Notes under the pieces: model-generated
Database searches by the model: none
Told to the model about the DNA's origin: nothing
Seen by the model: the letters and a program-made list of their open reading frames with translations, nothing else
DNA from: Guyparkeria sp016278265
Lineage (GTDB): Bacteria; Pseudomonadota; Gammaproteobacteria; Halothiobacillales; Halothiobacillaceae
Direction: 5' to 3' (one strand)
Assembly: GCF_044582145.1 (NCBI RefSeq)
Contig: NZ_JBDODO010000002.1
Length of the DNA stretch: 64,000 nt
Shown here: positions 1 to 10,581 of the stretch, in pieces
Numbering within the stretch: the first letter of the stretch is position 1
How the letters are laid out: each line of letters starts with the position of its first letter
Made by a program: the position numbers and the translations under genes

Positions 1-17
1 CTCGGCGGGTTTTTTGT
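1..17 (+). terminator. 3' arm and T-tract of a terminator cut by the window edge
   Basis: The first bases are a GC-rich arm followed by six T residues, which is how the right half of a rho-independent terminator looks. The left arm lies outside the window. It would end a plus-strand gene upstream and sits just beyond the stop codon of the minus-strand histone-deacetylase gene. Confidence 0.35.
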
Positions 18-30
18 TTGCCGGACACGG

Positions 31-1194
31 TCAACTGGGTTGCGAACCGCTGGCGGCATTTGACGCCCCCGACCGCCACCCAAGCGCGGCAATGGTGTCG
101 GCATGGAATCGTGCCGCATCGGCTACCGCGGCACGGCCTTCGTCCTCGGGCAACACATTGATCTCGCTAATCGTGTGGCCGGCCAGCGCACGGATGGTGG
201 CGTGCGCGCTGTCCGACAGTGCCTGCGCGTTGTAGCCACCTTCGAGCATCAGCACCAGTCGGTCATCGCAAATTTCGTGCGCCAGTGCGCACACGCGCTG
301 CGTCAGGGCCGCAAAGCCGGTTTCGTCCATGGCACAGATCTGGTCCAGATAGTGACAGTCAAAACCGGCGGAAATCAGGATAAGTTCCGGCCGGAAGGCC
401 CGCGCCGCCGGGCGAACCACCTGCTCGAACACATCAAGCAGCGCCGCGTTGCCGCTCCCCGTGGGATAGGGTACGTTCAGGTGAGAGCCCAGTCCGGCCC
501 CCGTGCCGGTTTCAGCCAGCCTGCCGGTCCCGGGATAGAACGGGGCCGCGCAATGGCTGTCGACGACCAGTACGTCGGGCTGGTCGTAGAATATGTCCTG
601 GGTGCCGTTGCCGTGATGCATGTCCCAGTCCCAGATCATCACGCGGCCATAGCCCAACGACTCCCGCGCATGCATGGCGGCCACCGCGATGTTGTTGTAC
701 AGGCAAAAGCCCCTGGCGTGATCAGAAGAGGCGTGGTGCCCCGGCGGACGCACGAGACAGAACGCATGGTGCCTTTCACCAGCGGTTATTGCCTCGATTG
801 CGCTGATGCCGGCGCCGGCCGCCAGTCTCGCCGCGACCACGCTCTCGGGGGACACCGCCGTGGTGTCCTGTGCCAGCCAGCCCGAGCCGCCGACAAGCGA
901 CTCGATATACGCCAAATGCTCAACCGTGTGGACCCGCTGGAGCTGGGCATGCGTCGCCAGCGTCGGAACCTGCCAGGCCTGGCCGTCGACCGGTTCGGCC
1001 TGCAGCCGTTCGACTATTGTCGTCAACCGCTCCGGGCGCTCGGGGTAGGCGTAGCTCTCCAGACTGGCCTCGGGATATTGATGAGCGATCATCGCCTTGA
1101 CCGCATCACTCCACTCCGGGTGATTGGTGTCCCAGCCCGACGGCTCGTGGCCAAGCATGCGTGCGTCGTAATAAATCAGCACGGTCTTCTCCAT
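31..1194 (-). CDS. Histone deacetylase family protein (HDAC/AcuC/acetylpolyamine amidohydrolase type)
   Basis: This 387-residue protein belongs to the arginase/deacetylase superfamily, zinc hydrolases that remove acyl groups from lysine or polyamines. It carries the family blocks in order: RPPGHHA near residue 150 (the His pair that polarises water), GFCLYNNIA, then WDWDMHHGNGT near 190 whose D-x-H supplies zinc ligands, SAGFDCH near 280 (third zinc Asp), and LEGGYN near 320. The length is normal for bacterial members and there is no signal peptide, so it should be cytoplasmic. GGAG lies 9 bases before the ATG. It is divergent from rpmI. The substrate cannot be told from sequence; deacetylation of acetyl-CoA synthetase or of polyamines are the usual options. 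Confidence 0.9.
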   Translation of the reverse strand: MEKTVLIYYDARMLGHEPSGWDTNHPEWSDAVKAMIAHQYPEASLESYAYPERPERLTTIVERLQAEPVDGQAWQVPTLATHAQLQRVHTVEHLAYIESLVGGSGWLAQDTTAVSPESVVAARLAAGAGISAIEAITAGERHHAFCLVRPPGHHASSDHARGFCLYNNIAVAAMHARESLGYGRVMIWDWDMHHGNGTQDIFYDQPDVLVVDSHCAAPFYPGTGRLAETGTGAGLGSHLNVPYPTGSGNAALLDVFEQVVRPAARAFRPELILISAGFDCHYLDQICAMDETGFAALTQRVCALAHEICDDRLVLMLEGGYNAQALSDSAHATIRALAGHTISEINVLPEDEGRAAVADAARFHADTIAALGWRSGASNAASGSQPS

Positions 1195-1560
1195 CTCGCA
1201 AAACTCCGGAAGAAGATTGAGGAAGTGCGGCTCTGCGCAACCCCGGAACTACCGCGGCGTGTGGCAGGATCCTCGCCGAACCCTCGGTCAAGCATAGCCC
1301 TTTGCTCTGCTTTGACGGCACCCCGTGCTTCTTCCCGTGATCCAGATGCCCCATCGGCGCTCGCCTGCCGCCTTTGACGGGCGACTTCCCATCTCGCGCT
1401 TTTCCGTGAAGGATTGCGATCAAGGCCGCTCTCCGGTATTCTCATGCGCCGTTTCGCCGCCCCGGGACTCTCGAGGGCAGGCAACGGTGAAATCGTCCGC
1501 GCACGTTAAACACTCCGACGTGGCCGGATATCCAAAAACAAACCTGAACTGGAGTTGATC
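1195..1560. other. Intergenic region between the deacetylase gene and rpmI
   Basis: These 366 bases hold no convincing gene. They are too short for infC, the usual upstream neighbour of rpmI. The plus-strand promoter for the ribosomal protein operon is described separately. Short open frames here are GC-driven. Confidence 0.6.
1414..1442 (+). promoter_or_regulatory. Candidate sigma-70 promoter for rpmI-rplT
   Basis: TTGCGA (1414-1419) and TATTCT (1437-1442) are separated by 17 bases, a near-consensus sigma-70 arrangement. The predicted transcript would have a leader of about 110 bases before rpmI, long enough for the L20-dependent autoregulation known for this operon in other bacteria. I did not resolve such a structure. 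Confidence 0.5.
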
Positions 1561-1761
1561 ATGCCCAAGATCAAGACTAATCGCGGGGCCGCCAAGCGGT
1601 TCAAGATTACCGCGGGCGGCGTCAAGCGTCGTCAGTCGCACCTGCGTCACATCCTCACGAAGAAATCGTCGAAGCGGAAGCGTCAGCTCGGCTCGCCGGC
1701 CTACGTTCACGAGGCCGATGTCCAGCTCGTCGAGCGCATGATGCCCTACGGCAAGAAGTGA
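1561..1761 (+). CDS. rpmI: 50S ribosomal protein L35
   Basis: This 66-residue basic protein begins MPKIKTNRGAAKRF and contains the typical RRQSHLRHIL and KRKRQL stretches of bacterial L35. The start is the ATG at 1561, six bases after GGAG. An in-frame TTG two codons upstream is less likely. It is followed after 11 bases by rplT, the standard pair. The usual upstream partners thrS and infC are not adjacent. Confidence 0.97.
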   Translation: MPKIKTNRGAAKRFKITAGGVKRRQSHLRHILTKKSSKRKRQLGSPAYVHEADVQLVERMMPYGKK

Positions 1762-1772
1762 GGAGATAGACC

Positions 1773-2132
1773 ATGGCACGAGTTAAGCGTGGCGTTACCG
1801 CCCATGCCAAGCACAAGAAAGTCCTGAACAAGGCGAAGGGTTACTACGGTGCCCGTTCGCGTACCTACCGCTCTGCCAAGCAGGCGGTCATCAAGGCCGG
1901 TCAGTACGCCTATCGTGACCGTCGCGCGAAGAAGCGCGTGTTCCGCGCCCTGTGGATCACCCGCATCAACGCCGAGGCACGCAACAACGGCCTATCGTAC
2001 AGCCGCATGATGGATGGCCTGAACAAGGCCAACGTCGAGGTCGACCGCAAGGTCCTCGCCGACATCGCGGTGCACGACAAGCCGGGCTTTGCCGCCCTGG
2101 CCGAACAGGCGAAGACCGCTCTGGCGGGCTGA
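1773..2132 (+). CDS. rplT: 50S ribosomal protein L20
   Basis: This 119-residue protein has the L20 signature: MARVKRGVTAHAKHKK, then KGYYGARSRTYRSAKQAV and YRDRRAKKRVFRALWI. It binds 23S rRNA early in large-subunit assembly and is the autogenous repressor of its operon in well-studied species. GAGGAG precedes the ATG. A strong terminator follows about 55 bases after the stop, so rpmI-rplT is largely separated from pheST. Confidence 0.98.
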   Translation: MARVKRGVTAHAKHKKVLNKAKGYYGARSRTYRSAKQAVIKAGQYAYRDRRAKKRVFRALWITRINAEARNNGLSYSRMMDGLNKANVEVDRKVLADIAVHDKPGFAALAEQAKTALAG

Positions 2133-2186
2133 TCCGGACCGATCTCGGATCATGGACGGCCACGGGTCGTCCATTCGAATTCCCGA

Positions 2187-2211
2187 AAGGCGCCTCATTG
2201 GCGCCTTTTTT
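2187..2211 (+). terminator. Rho-independent terminator after rplT
   Basis: AAGGCGCC (2187-2194) pairs perfectly with GGCGCCTT (2200-2207) around a five-base loop, followed by a T run to 2211. It sits between rplT and the pheS promoter and could act as a full terminator or an attenuator ahead of pheST. I see no Phe-rich leader peptide like pheM. Confidence 0.85.
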
Positions 2212-2222
2212 CATTGAAGGCA

Positions 2223-2251
2223 TTGATTTTGTTGGGCTTTACGCCACAATA
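2223..2251 (+). promoter_or_regulatory. Candidate sigma-70 promoter for pheST-ihfA-merR
   Basis: TTGATT (2223-2228) and ACAATA (2246-2251) are 17 bases apart, directly after the rplT terminator and 75 bases before pheS. The placement after a terminator supports independent transcription of the tRNA-synthetase genes. Confidence 0.5.
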
Positions 2252-2326
2252 CCGTCCTTCGTCAGACGCCGGTGCCCACGGTCTCTGGCAAAGGGCGGCA
2301 CAGCAACTGGAAGGAGCGTTTAAGCG

Positions 2327-3349
2327 GTGAGCAACTCCCTGGACACCTTGGAGACCGACGCACTGGCACGCATCGAGGCGGCCGATAGTCTCGACGCACT
2401 CGAGGCCCTGCGGGTGGAATACACCGGCAAGAAGGGATCGATCACGGCCCAGATGAAGACCCTCGGCCAGCTCGTCCCCGAGGAGCGCAAGACGCAAGGG
2501 GCGGCCATCAACGCGGTCAAGGACCGGGTCATCGGCGCGCTCAAGGGCCGTCGCGAGACACTCCAGGCCGAGGCCCTGGCCGCCAAGCTCAGTGCGGAGA
2601 CCATCGACGTCACCCTGCCCGGCCGCCGCCGCCCGCCCGGTGCCAAGCACCCGGTTACCCAGATCACCGAGCGCGTCTCCGCCATCTTCCAGGCGATGGG
2701 TTTTCGCATTGCCGAAGGCCCGGAGATCGAGGACGACTGGCATAACTTCACCGCGCTGAACATCCCCGAGAGCCACCCGGCCCGGGCGATGCACGACACG
2801 TTCTACTTCGACGCCAACCACCTGCTGCGCACCCATACCTCGCCGGTGCAAATCCGCGCCATGCAAGAGTGCAAACCGCCGCTGAAGGTGATCGCGCCCG
2901 GTCGTGTCTACCGCTGCGACTCGGACATGACGCATTCGCCCATGTTCCACCAGATCGAGGTGCTCTACCTCGACGAGAACGTGCGCTTCACCGACCTGCG
3001 CGCGACGCTGGAGACCTTCCTCGCCGCGCTGTTCGAACGCGAGGATCTGCCGGTCCGCCTGCGCCCGTCGTTCTTTCCCTTTACCGAGCCATCGGCGGAG
3101 GTGGACATCCAGTGCGTCCACTGCGGTGGCGACGGCTGCCGCGTGTGCAAGAAGACCGGCTGGATCGAGGTGCTCGGTGCCGGCATGGTCCACCCCAACG
3201 TGCTGCGCTCGGTGGGTCTCGACCCGGCCGAGGTGAGCGGTTTCGCCATCGGCATGGGCGTCGAGCGCCTGGCGATGCTCCGCTACGGGGTCGACGACCT
3301 GCGCGCCTTTTTCGAGAACGACCTGCGCTTTTTGCGGCAGTTCCAGTAA
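2327..3349 (+). CDS. pheS: Phenylalanine--tRNA ligase alpha subunit
   Basis: This 340-residue protein is the catalytic subunit of the alpha2beta2 enzyme that charges tRNA-Phe in the cytoplasm. The N-terminal coiled-coil arm (about 1-85) is followed by the class II core, with motif 2 around RVYRCDSDMTHSPMFHQIE near residue 190-210 and motif 3 (GFAIGMGVERLAMLRYG) near 305-320. The start is GTG at 2327 with AAGGAG ten bases upstream. pheT follows after 109 bases. Confidence 0.97.
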   Translation: MSNSLDTLETDALARIEAADSLDALEALRVEYTGKKGSITAQMKTLGQLVPEERKTQGAAINAVKDRVIGALKGRRETLQAEALAAKLSAETIDVTLPGRRRPPGAKHPVTQITERVSAIFQAMGFRIAEGPEIEDDWHNFTALNIPESHPARAMHDTFYFDANHLLRTHTSPVQIRAMQECKPPLKVIAPGRVYRCDSDMTHSPMFHQIEVLYLDENVRFTDLRATLETFLAALFEREDLPVRLRPSFFPFTEPSAEVDIQCVHCGGDGCRVCKKTGWIEVLGAGMVHPNVLRSVGLDPAEVSGFAIGMGVERLAMLRYGVDDLRAFFENDLRFLRQFQ

Positions 3350-3458
3350 CCCGATGCCCGTTGCGGCGGCTGTTCCGCCACGACAACCGATTTGTGTGCC
3401 CGGCCGCCCGCACCACCGGGGCGGCCGACCGGACCAAGGCCCGAGGACCTGACACCCG

Positions 3459-5834
3459 ATGCTTTTTTCCGAGAACTGGCTGAGAACCTGGATTGACCCC
3501 CAGGTCGACACCGAGGAACTGGCCCACCGCCTGACCATGGCCGGCCTGGAGGTGGACGCCATCGAACCGGCCGCCCCGGCCTTCGACAACGTCGTGGTCG
3601 GCGAGGTGACGTCCGTGCGCCCGCACCCGGATGCCGACAAGCTGCGCGTCACCGAGGTGTTCGACGGCGAGACCACCTGGCAGGTCGTCTGCGGCGCGCC
3701 CAACGTCCGTGAAGGACTGCGCGCCCCGCTCGCCCGAGTCGGTGCCACCCTGCCGGGCGGCATGAAGATCAAAAAGGCGAAGCTGCGCGGCGAGCCCTCC
3801 CACGGCATGCTCTGCGGGGCCGACGAGCTCGGCCTGGCAAGCGCCCGCGACGGCCTGCTGGAGCTCCCCGATGACGCCCCGATCGGCCGGGACCTGCGCG
3901 AATGGCTCGACCTCGACGATGCCGTGATCGAGCTGGGCATTACCCCCAACCGCGGTGACGCCCTGTCGATCGCCGGGCTGGCGCAGGAATGCAGTGCGCT
4001 GTTCGATGCCACGCTCAACACACCCGAGACCCAATCGCCCGAGGCAACCACCGACTCGACCCGTGCGGCGGCCATCGAGGCGATGGATGCCTGCCCGGTC
4101 TACCTCACCCAGGTGATCGAGGACATCCCGGCCCGTGGCGACACCGACATGCAGATCGCCGAGCGCCTGCGCCGCGCCGGCGTCTCGACGGTCGAGCCGA
4201 TCGTGGACCTGCTCAACTACGTCATGCTCGAGACCGGCCAGCCGATGCACGCCTTCGACGGCGACAAGCTCGACGGCGACATCCGCGTGCGCTGGGCGAC
4301 GACCGGCGAGACCATGGTCGGCCTCAACGAGCAGGAACTTACCCTCGACGACGACTGCCTGGTAGTCGCCGACGCCGCCCACCCGATCGCGCTGGCCGGC
4401 ATTATCGGCAGCCAACCCTCCGGGGTTGGTGGTTCAACCGGCCGCATCGTGCTCGAAGCGGCCCACTTCACCCCCGAGGCAGTCGCCGGTCGCGCGCGCC
4501 GCTTCGGCCTGACCACCGATGCCGCCTTCCGCTTCGAGCGTGGCGTCGATCCGAGCCTGCCGCGTGCCGCCCTCGACCGGGCCGCGCAGCTGATCACCGA
4601 GTTGCTCGGCGGCCGGGCCGGGCCGGTGGTCGAAGCGAGCGGCGGTCGCGAGCTGACCGCGCCGGCGTCGATCACACTCGACATGGGCTGGGCCGAACGA
4701 CGCCTCGGGCTGCCGGTGGCGACCGAGCGTGCCGCCGATCTGCTCACCCGGCTGGGCTGCGAGATCAGCACCGAGGGCAACGTGCTCACCGTGGTGCCGC
4801 CGACCCGCCGTTTTGATCTGGCGATCCCCGAGGATCTGCTCGAGGAACTGGCGCGGCTGATCGGTTATGACACCTTCCGCGCACCGATCACGCGCATGAC
4901 CCCGGAGATCGGGCTGCCGGCGGCAACCGCCAACACCACCTCGCGCATCGGCGAGTTGATGGCCGACCGAGGCTACTTCGAGGCGATCACCTACAGCTTC
5001 ATCGATCGCGATCTCGACGCCGTGATCACCCCGGGCAGCACGCCGATCGAACTGGCCAATCCGATCGCCTCGCAGATGGCGGTGATGCGCCAGAGCCTCT
5101 GGCCCGGGCTGCTCGAGGCCGTCGCCCACAACCAGAAACGCCAGCAGCCGGCGATCCGCCTGTTCGAGACCGGCCACCGCTTTGCCGGCTCGACCGCCGC
5201 GGCCGCCCGCGAGTCCGGCGAGCTGGCGTTCGTGGCCGCCGGCCACGTCGCCCCCGAGCAATGGGGACAGGCGACGAGGTCGGTCGATTTCTACGACATC
5301 AAGGGTGATCTCGAGGACCTGCTGGAAGGGCTGGGCCTCGGCCCGGCGACCCGTTTTCAGGGCAGCAACCACTCCGCCCTGCACCCCGGCCAGGCCGCCG
5401 AGGTGCTGATCGACGGCCAGCCGGTCGGCGAGATCGGCGCGCTGCACCCGGACACGCTCAAGGCATTCGATCTCAAGGGATCGGTCTTCGCCGCCCGCCT
5501 GTCACTGACGGGCATCGGCGAGCGGCCGCTACCGCAGAGCGCCTCGCTGTCGAAGTTCCCGCGCATCCGCCGGGACCTGGCGCTGGTCACCCCGACCCGG
5601 CTGGCGTTCAGCGAACTGTCTGCGGCCATCCGGGCCGCCGGCGGGGCATTGCTGCGCGATGTGGAGCCCTTCGACCGCTACGTGGGCGAAGGCGTCGCCG
5701 AAGGCCACCAGTCGCTCGCGGTGAAGCTCGTGTTCCAGAATGACGAACGCACTCTCACCGACGACGAAATTACCGATACAATCAACCACATACTCGAGGA
5801 CCTCCGCCAGCACGATGTCGAGCTGCGCGGTTGA
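3459..5834 (+). CDS. pheT: Phenylalanine--tRNA ligase beta subunit
   Basis: This 791-residue protein is the non-catalytic but essential tRNA-binding and editing subunit. It begins MLFSENWLRTWIDP. An N-terminal EMAP/OB tRNA-binding domain (about 40-150) is followed by the B5, core and C-terminal anticodon-binding (FDX-ACB) domains; the last is visible as SKFPRIRRDLALV near residue 700. The length matches the gammaproteobacterial enzyme. It ends 23 bases before ihfA, as in the enteric pheST-ihfA operon. Confidence 0.97.
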   Translation: MLFSENWLRTWIDPQVDTEELAHRLTMAGLEVDAIEPAAPAFDNVVVGEVTSVRPHPDADKLRVTEVFDGETTWQVVCGAPNVREGLRAPLARVGATLPGGMKIKKAKLRGEPSHGMLCGADELGLASARDGLLELPDDAPIGRDLREWLDLDDAVIELGITPNRGDALSIAGLAQECSALFDATLNTPETQSPEATTDSTRAAAIEAMDACPVYLTQVIEDIPARGDTDMQIAERLRRAGVSTVEPIVDLLNYVMLETGQPMHAFDGDKLDGDIRVRWATTGETMVGLNEQELTLDDDCLVVADAAHPIALAGIIGSQPSGVGGSTGRIVLEAAHFTPEAVAGRARRFGLTTDAAFRFERGVDPSLPRAALDRAAQLITELLGGRAGPVVEASGGRELTAPASITLDMGWAERRLGLPVATERAADLLTRLGCEISTEGNVLTVVPPTRRFDLAIPEDLLEELARLIGYDTFRAPITRMTPEIGLPAATANTTSRIGELMADRGYFEAITYSFIDRDLDAVITPGSTPIELANPIASQMAVMRQSLWPGLLEAVAHNQKRQQPAIRLFETGHRFAGSTAAAARESGELAFVAAGHVAPEQWGQATRSVDFYDIKGDLEDLLEGLGLGPATRFQGSNHSALHPGQAAEVLIDGQPVGEIGALHPDTLKAFDLKGSVFAARLSLTGIGERPLPQSASLSKFPRIRRDLALVTPTRLAFSELSAAIRAAGGALLRDVEPFDRYVGEGVAEGHQSLAVKLVFQNDERTLTDDEITDTINHILEDLRQHDVELRG

Positions 5835-5857
5835 CTTGAACCCGGGAACCGATTTAC

Positions 5858-6160
5858 ATGGCTCTTACGAAAGCGGATCTGGTAGAAACGCTGCACAACG
5901 AACTTGGCCTCAACAAGCGTGAGGCGAAGGACTTCGTCGATCTCTTCTTCGAAGAGTTGCGACAGGTGCTGGAATCGGGCGAGGACATCAAACTCTCCGG
6001 CTTCGGCAATTTCCAGTTGCGGGATAAGAACGAACGCCCCGGACGCAACCCGCGTACCGGGGAGATGATTCCCGTCACCGCCCGCCGGGTGGTGACCTTC
6101 CGCGCCGGCCAGAAACTCAAGTCGCTGGTGGAAGCCTATGACGGCCCAGAGCAAGACTGA
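5858..6160 (+). CDS. ihfA: Integration host factor subunit alpha
   Basis: This 100-residue HU/IHF-family DNA-bending protein contains the family signature GFGNFQLRDKNERPGRNPRTGE (residues about 47-68), whose Pro inserts into the DNA minor groove. It pairs with IHF-beta, encoded elsewhere, to bend DNA at promoters and recombination sites. The pheT-ihfA-merR order supports alpha rather than HU. Its 3' end overlaps the next gene by 23 bases, implying translational coupling. Confidence 0.95.
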   Translation: MALTKADLVETLHNELGLNKREAKDFVDLFFEELRQVLESGEDIKLSGFGNFQLRDKNERPGRNPRTGEMIPVTARRVVTFRAGQKLKSLVEAYDGPEQD

Positions 6161-6674
6161 ATTCACCTTTCCGCCGATTCCCAGCAAGCGGTACTTCACC
6201 ATTGGGGAAGTCGGCCAGCTCTGTGACGTCAAGTCGCACGTGCTGCGTTACTGGGAGCAGGAATTCGAACCGCTCAAGCCGATCAAGCGCCGCGGCAACC
6301 GGCGCTACTACCAGCGCCACGACATCGAACTGATCCGGCTGATCCGCACCCTGCTCTACGATCAGGGCTTCACCATTGCCGGCGCCCGCCAACAGCTCGC
6401 CGCCCTGCCGAAGGCCTCCTCGCGCGAGTCATCCAGCGCGCTGGAGGCCGTACGCGACATGCGCGAGCGCATCAGCCAGAGTGGCGGCAACCTCCTGGCG
6501 CTCGACCCGCAACAGGAAACCAAGACCGACGCCGAACCCAGGCCGGCCGCCCCGCCCCCGGAAGCGCCCCTGCCCTCCGGCCGGCAACTCGACCTGCGCG
6601 AAATTCGCCTCGGCCTCGAGGCACTTGTCGACGAACTCGCCCCCTACTGCGGCAACAACGCCTCGGAAGACTGA
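6138..6674 (+). CDS. MerR-family transcriptional regulator downstream of ihfA
   Basis: This 178-residue protein has an N-terminal MerR-type winged helix (about 10-80: YFTIGEVGQLCDVKSHVLRYWEQEF, then RRGNRRYYQRHDIELI), followed by a short helical and Pro-rich C-terminus with no metal-binding Cys cluster. It belongs to the group of unassigned MerR proteins commonly found directly after ihfA in gammaproteobacteria. The ligand and targets are unknown. Its start lies inside ihfA. Confidence 0.85.
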   Translation: MTAQSKTEFTFPPIPSKRYFTIGEVGQLCDVKSHVLRYWEQEFEPLKPIKRRGNRRYYQRHDIELIRLIRTLLYDQGFTIAGARQQLAALPKASSRESSSALEAVRDMRERISQSGGNLLALDPQQETKTDAEPRPAAPPPEAPLPSGRQLDLREIRLGLEALVDELAPYCGNNASED

Positions 6675-6679
6675 GGGCC

Positions 6680-7501
6680 TCAGGCCGCGATATGCGCCCG
6701 GGTCGCCCGGGTCGCCCGGGTCGGCATCGGCTCCGGCGCGCGACGGCGATCGACGAAATGCCGCAGGTAGCGACTCTGCAGATCCGCACTCTCCAGCAGG
6801 ATGAACAGGTCGGCGCAACCGAACGCCGGGTCCCAGCACGGCTCGCCCCCGACCGTCGCCCCCAGACGCATGTAGGCCTTCAGTAGTGGCGGCAGGCGAC
6901 TCGATGATTTGCCCGCCTGCCCACCTAACGCCGGCAATGGACGACGCGGGCGCACCCGTCGCTCGGCGGGAGCCAAGTGGCGACTGAGCAGACTGTGGGT
7001 AATCGCCCGGGCAGTTTCCCCGCCGTCGCCCATCGGAATCGACGCGCAGCCGATCAGGTAACCGAAGCGGTTGTCCGCCATGAACCGGGCCAGTCCGGCC
7101 CACAGGGCCGCAATGGTGCCGCCTCGGCGCCAATCGGGATGCACGCAGGTCCGGCCGATCTCCATCACGCGACCGGGCAGTTTGCGAATCCCGGCAAGAT
7201 CGAATTCCTGCTCGGAGTAGAACCCGCCGGTCAGGCAGGCTTGGGTGTCGGTCAGCACACGGGTGCAGGCCACTACCGCACCGCTGGTATCCCGCACCAT
7301 CAAGTGATGACAGTGCGGGTCGAACGCGTCGCGCTCCTGCCCACCATGACCCGGCGGGATAGTCGCCCCCATCTCCTCGACGAACACCCGGTAACGAAGT
7401 CGGTAGCAGGCCTCGCGCTCGGCCGCGGTGGTGGCAAAGGCCACCGTCAACCCACCCGATTCATTCAACCGGTCCCGCCGGCTAGCCTGGTCTCGCTGCA
7501 T
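6680..7501 (-). CDS. GNAT-family N-acyltransferase, OlsB/hemolysin-like
   Basis: This 273-residue protein matches the OlsB-like branch of GNAT enzymes, which transfer a long acyl chain from ACP to an amino acid (ornithine in OlsB) for lipid synthesis. Visible features are the YRLRYRVFVEEMG block near residue 30, FYSEQEFDL near 95 and MEIGRTCVHPDWR near 115. The ATG at 7501 has GGGGAG upstream; a longer frame to 7615 lacks support. The C-terminus ends in a TRATRATRA run encoded by three perfect 9-bp repeats. No olsA partner is adjacent, so the substrate is inferred only. Confidence 0.7.
   Translation of the reverse strand: MQRDQASRRDRLNESGGLTVAFATTAAEREACYRLRYRVFVEEMGATIPPGHGGQERDAFDPHCHHLMVRDTSGAVVACTRVLTDTQACLTGGFYSEQEFDLAGIRKLPGRVMEIGRTCVHPDWRRGGTIAALWAGLARFMADNRFGYLIGCASIPMGDGGETARAITHSLLSRHLAPAERRVRPRRPLPALGGQAGKSSSRLPPLLKAYMRLGATVGGEPCWDPAFGCADLFILLESADLQSRYLRHFVDRRRAPEPMPTRATRATRAHIAA
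6696..6722. repeat. 3 x 9-bp perfect tandem repeat in the acyltransferase 3' end
   Basis: GCCCGGGTC is repeated three times without a mismatch. The unit length is a multiple of three, so copy-number change alters the C-terminal tail of the acyltransferase without breaking its frame. Confidence 0.85.
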
Positions 7502-7651
7502 GGATCGTCTCCCCTGACGGTGAATACCTGATCGCAGGGTGGGGAGAGGAGTTGGCAGTGTCGTGACGGGACGATGTCGATCCGATGACCGGATGACACT
7601 ATGGGAGCGTGGCAACCGGCAGAGGCCGCCGGCAATGCGTGCAGGGTTCCC

Positions 7652-9667
<2,016 letters not shown>

Positions 9668-9759
9668 CGAAGCTTGCTCCCGTCGGGGGAATGGATGATC
9701 GGCGATCGCTCGCTCCATACTGGTAGACTCTAGGCCGTTTCACAATCGCGTGGATACCC

Positions 9760-10581
9760 ATGGACTACCCCGCCATCGACCCCATTGCCCTGCAGATCGG
9801 CCCACTGGCCATTCACTGGTATGGGCTGATGTACCTGTTCGGCTTTGCCGGCGCCTGGGCGCTCGCCCGGCTGCGCGCCCGCCGCCCGGACTGGCCGATC
9901 AGCTCGGTGCAGGTCGACGACCTGCTCTTCTACAGTGCGCTGGGCGTGATCCTGGGCGGTCGCATCGGCTACATGCTCTTCTACCAGCCGGGCATGCTGA
10001 TTGACTCGCCCCTGTCGCTGTTTGCGATCTGGGACGGCGGCATGAGCTTCCACGGCGGCCTGCTCGGGGTCCTGGTGACCATGGCGCTCTACGCCCGCGC
10101 CCAGGGGCTGGCGTTCTTCACCGTCACGGACTTCATCGCGCCGCTGGTGCCGATCGGGCTGTTCTTCGGCCGCATCGGCAACTTCATCAATGCCGAGCTG
10201 TGGGGCAGCCCCACTACCCTGCCCTGGGGCATGGTATTCCCGGGCGCCGGCCCCGAGCCGCGCCATCCCTCGATGCTCTACGAGGCGGCGCTGGAAGGGC
10301 TGGTACTGTTCGTTCTGCTGTGGCTTTTCTCCATGAAGCCGCGACCGCGCATGGCCGTCTCGGGGCTGTTCCTGCTCGGCTACGGCGTGTTCCGCTTCGG
10401 CGTCGAATTCGTCCGCGAGCCGGACGCCCATATCGGCTACCTCGCCGGCGGCTGGGTGACCATGGGACACGTACTGTCCGCCCCCATGATCGTCGCCGGG
10501 ATCGCGCTGCTGGCATGGGCTTATCGGCGCGGTATCATGGATCGCCCCGCTCACACCCAGACGACCGCGAGTTCCAAATGA
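9760..10581 (+). CDS. lgt: Phosphatidylglycerol--prolipoprotein diacylglyceryl transferase
   Basis: This 273-residue inner-membrane enzyme adds diacylglycerol to the lipobox Cys of prolipoproteins, the first step of lipoprotein maturation. It has about seven hydrophobic segments, the HWYGLMYL region near residue 20, and the Lgt signature GRIGNFINAELWG near 137-149 with its invariant Arg and Asn. The stop overlaps the thyA start by four bases (ATGA), the classic lgt-thyA coupling. Confidence 0.96.
   Translation: MDYPAIDPIALQIGPLAIHWYGLMYLFGFAGAWALARLRARRPDWPISSVQVDDLLFYSALGVILGGRIGYMLFYQPGMLIDSPLSLFAIWDGGMSFHGGLLGVLVTMALYARAQGLAFFTVTDFIAPLVPIGLFFGRIGNFINAELWGSPTTLPWGMVFPGAGPEPRHPSMLYEAALEGLVLFVLLWLFSMKPRPRMAVSGLFLLGYGVFRFGVEFVREPDAHIGYLAGGWVTMGHVLSAPMIVAGIALLAWAYRRGIMDRPAHTQTTASSK

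Noticed and set aside
103..1377. 424-codon plus-strand frame opposite the deacetylase gene
   Set aside because: No ribosome-binding site or family motif; the minus strand carries a complete HDAC motif set.
2195..4075. 626-codon open frame antisense to pheS/pheT
   Set aside because: It overlaps two certain genes, has no recognisable motif, and high-GC coding sequence routinely leaves long open antisense frames.
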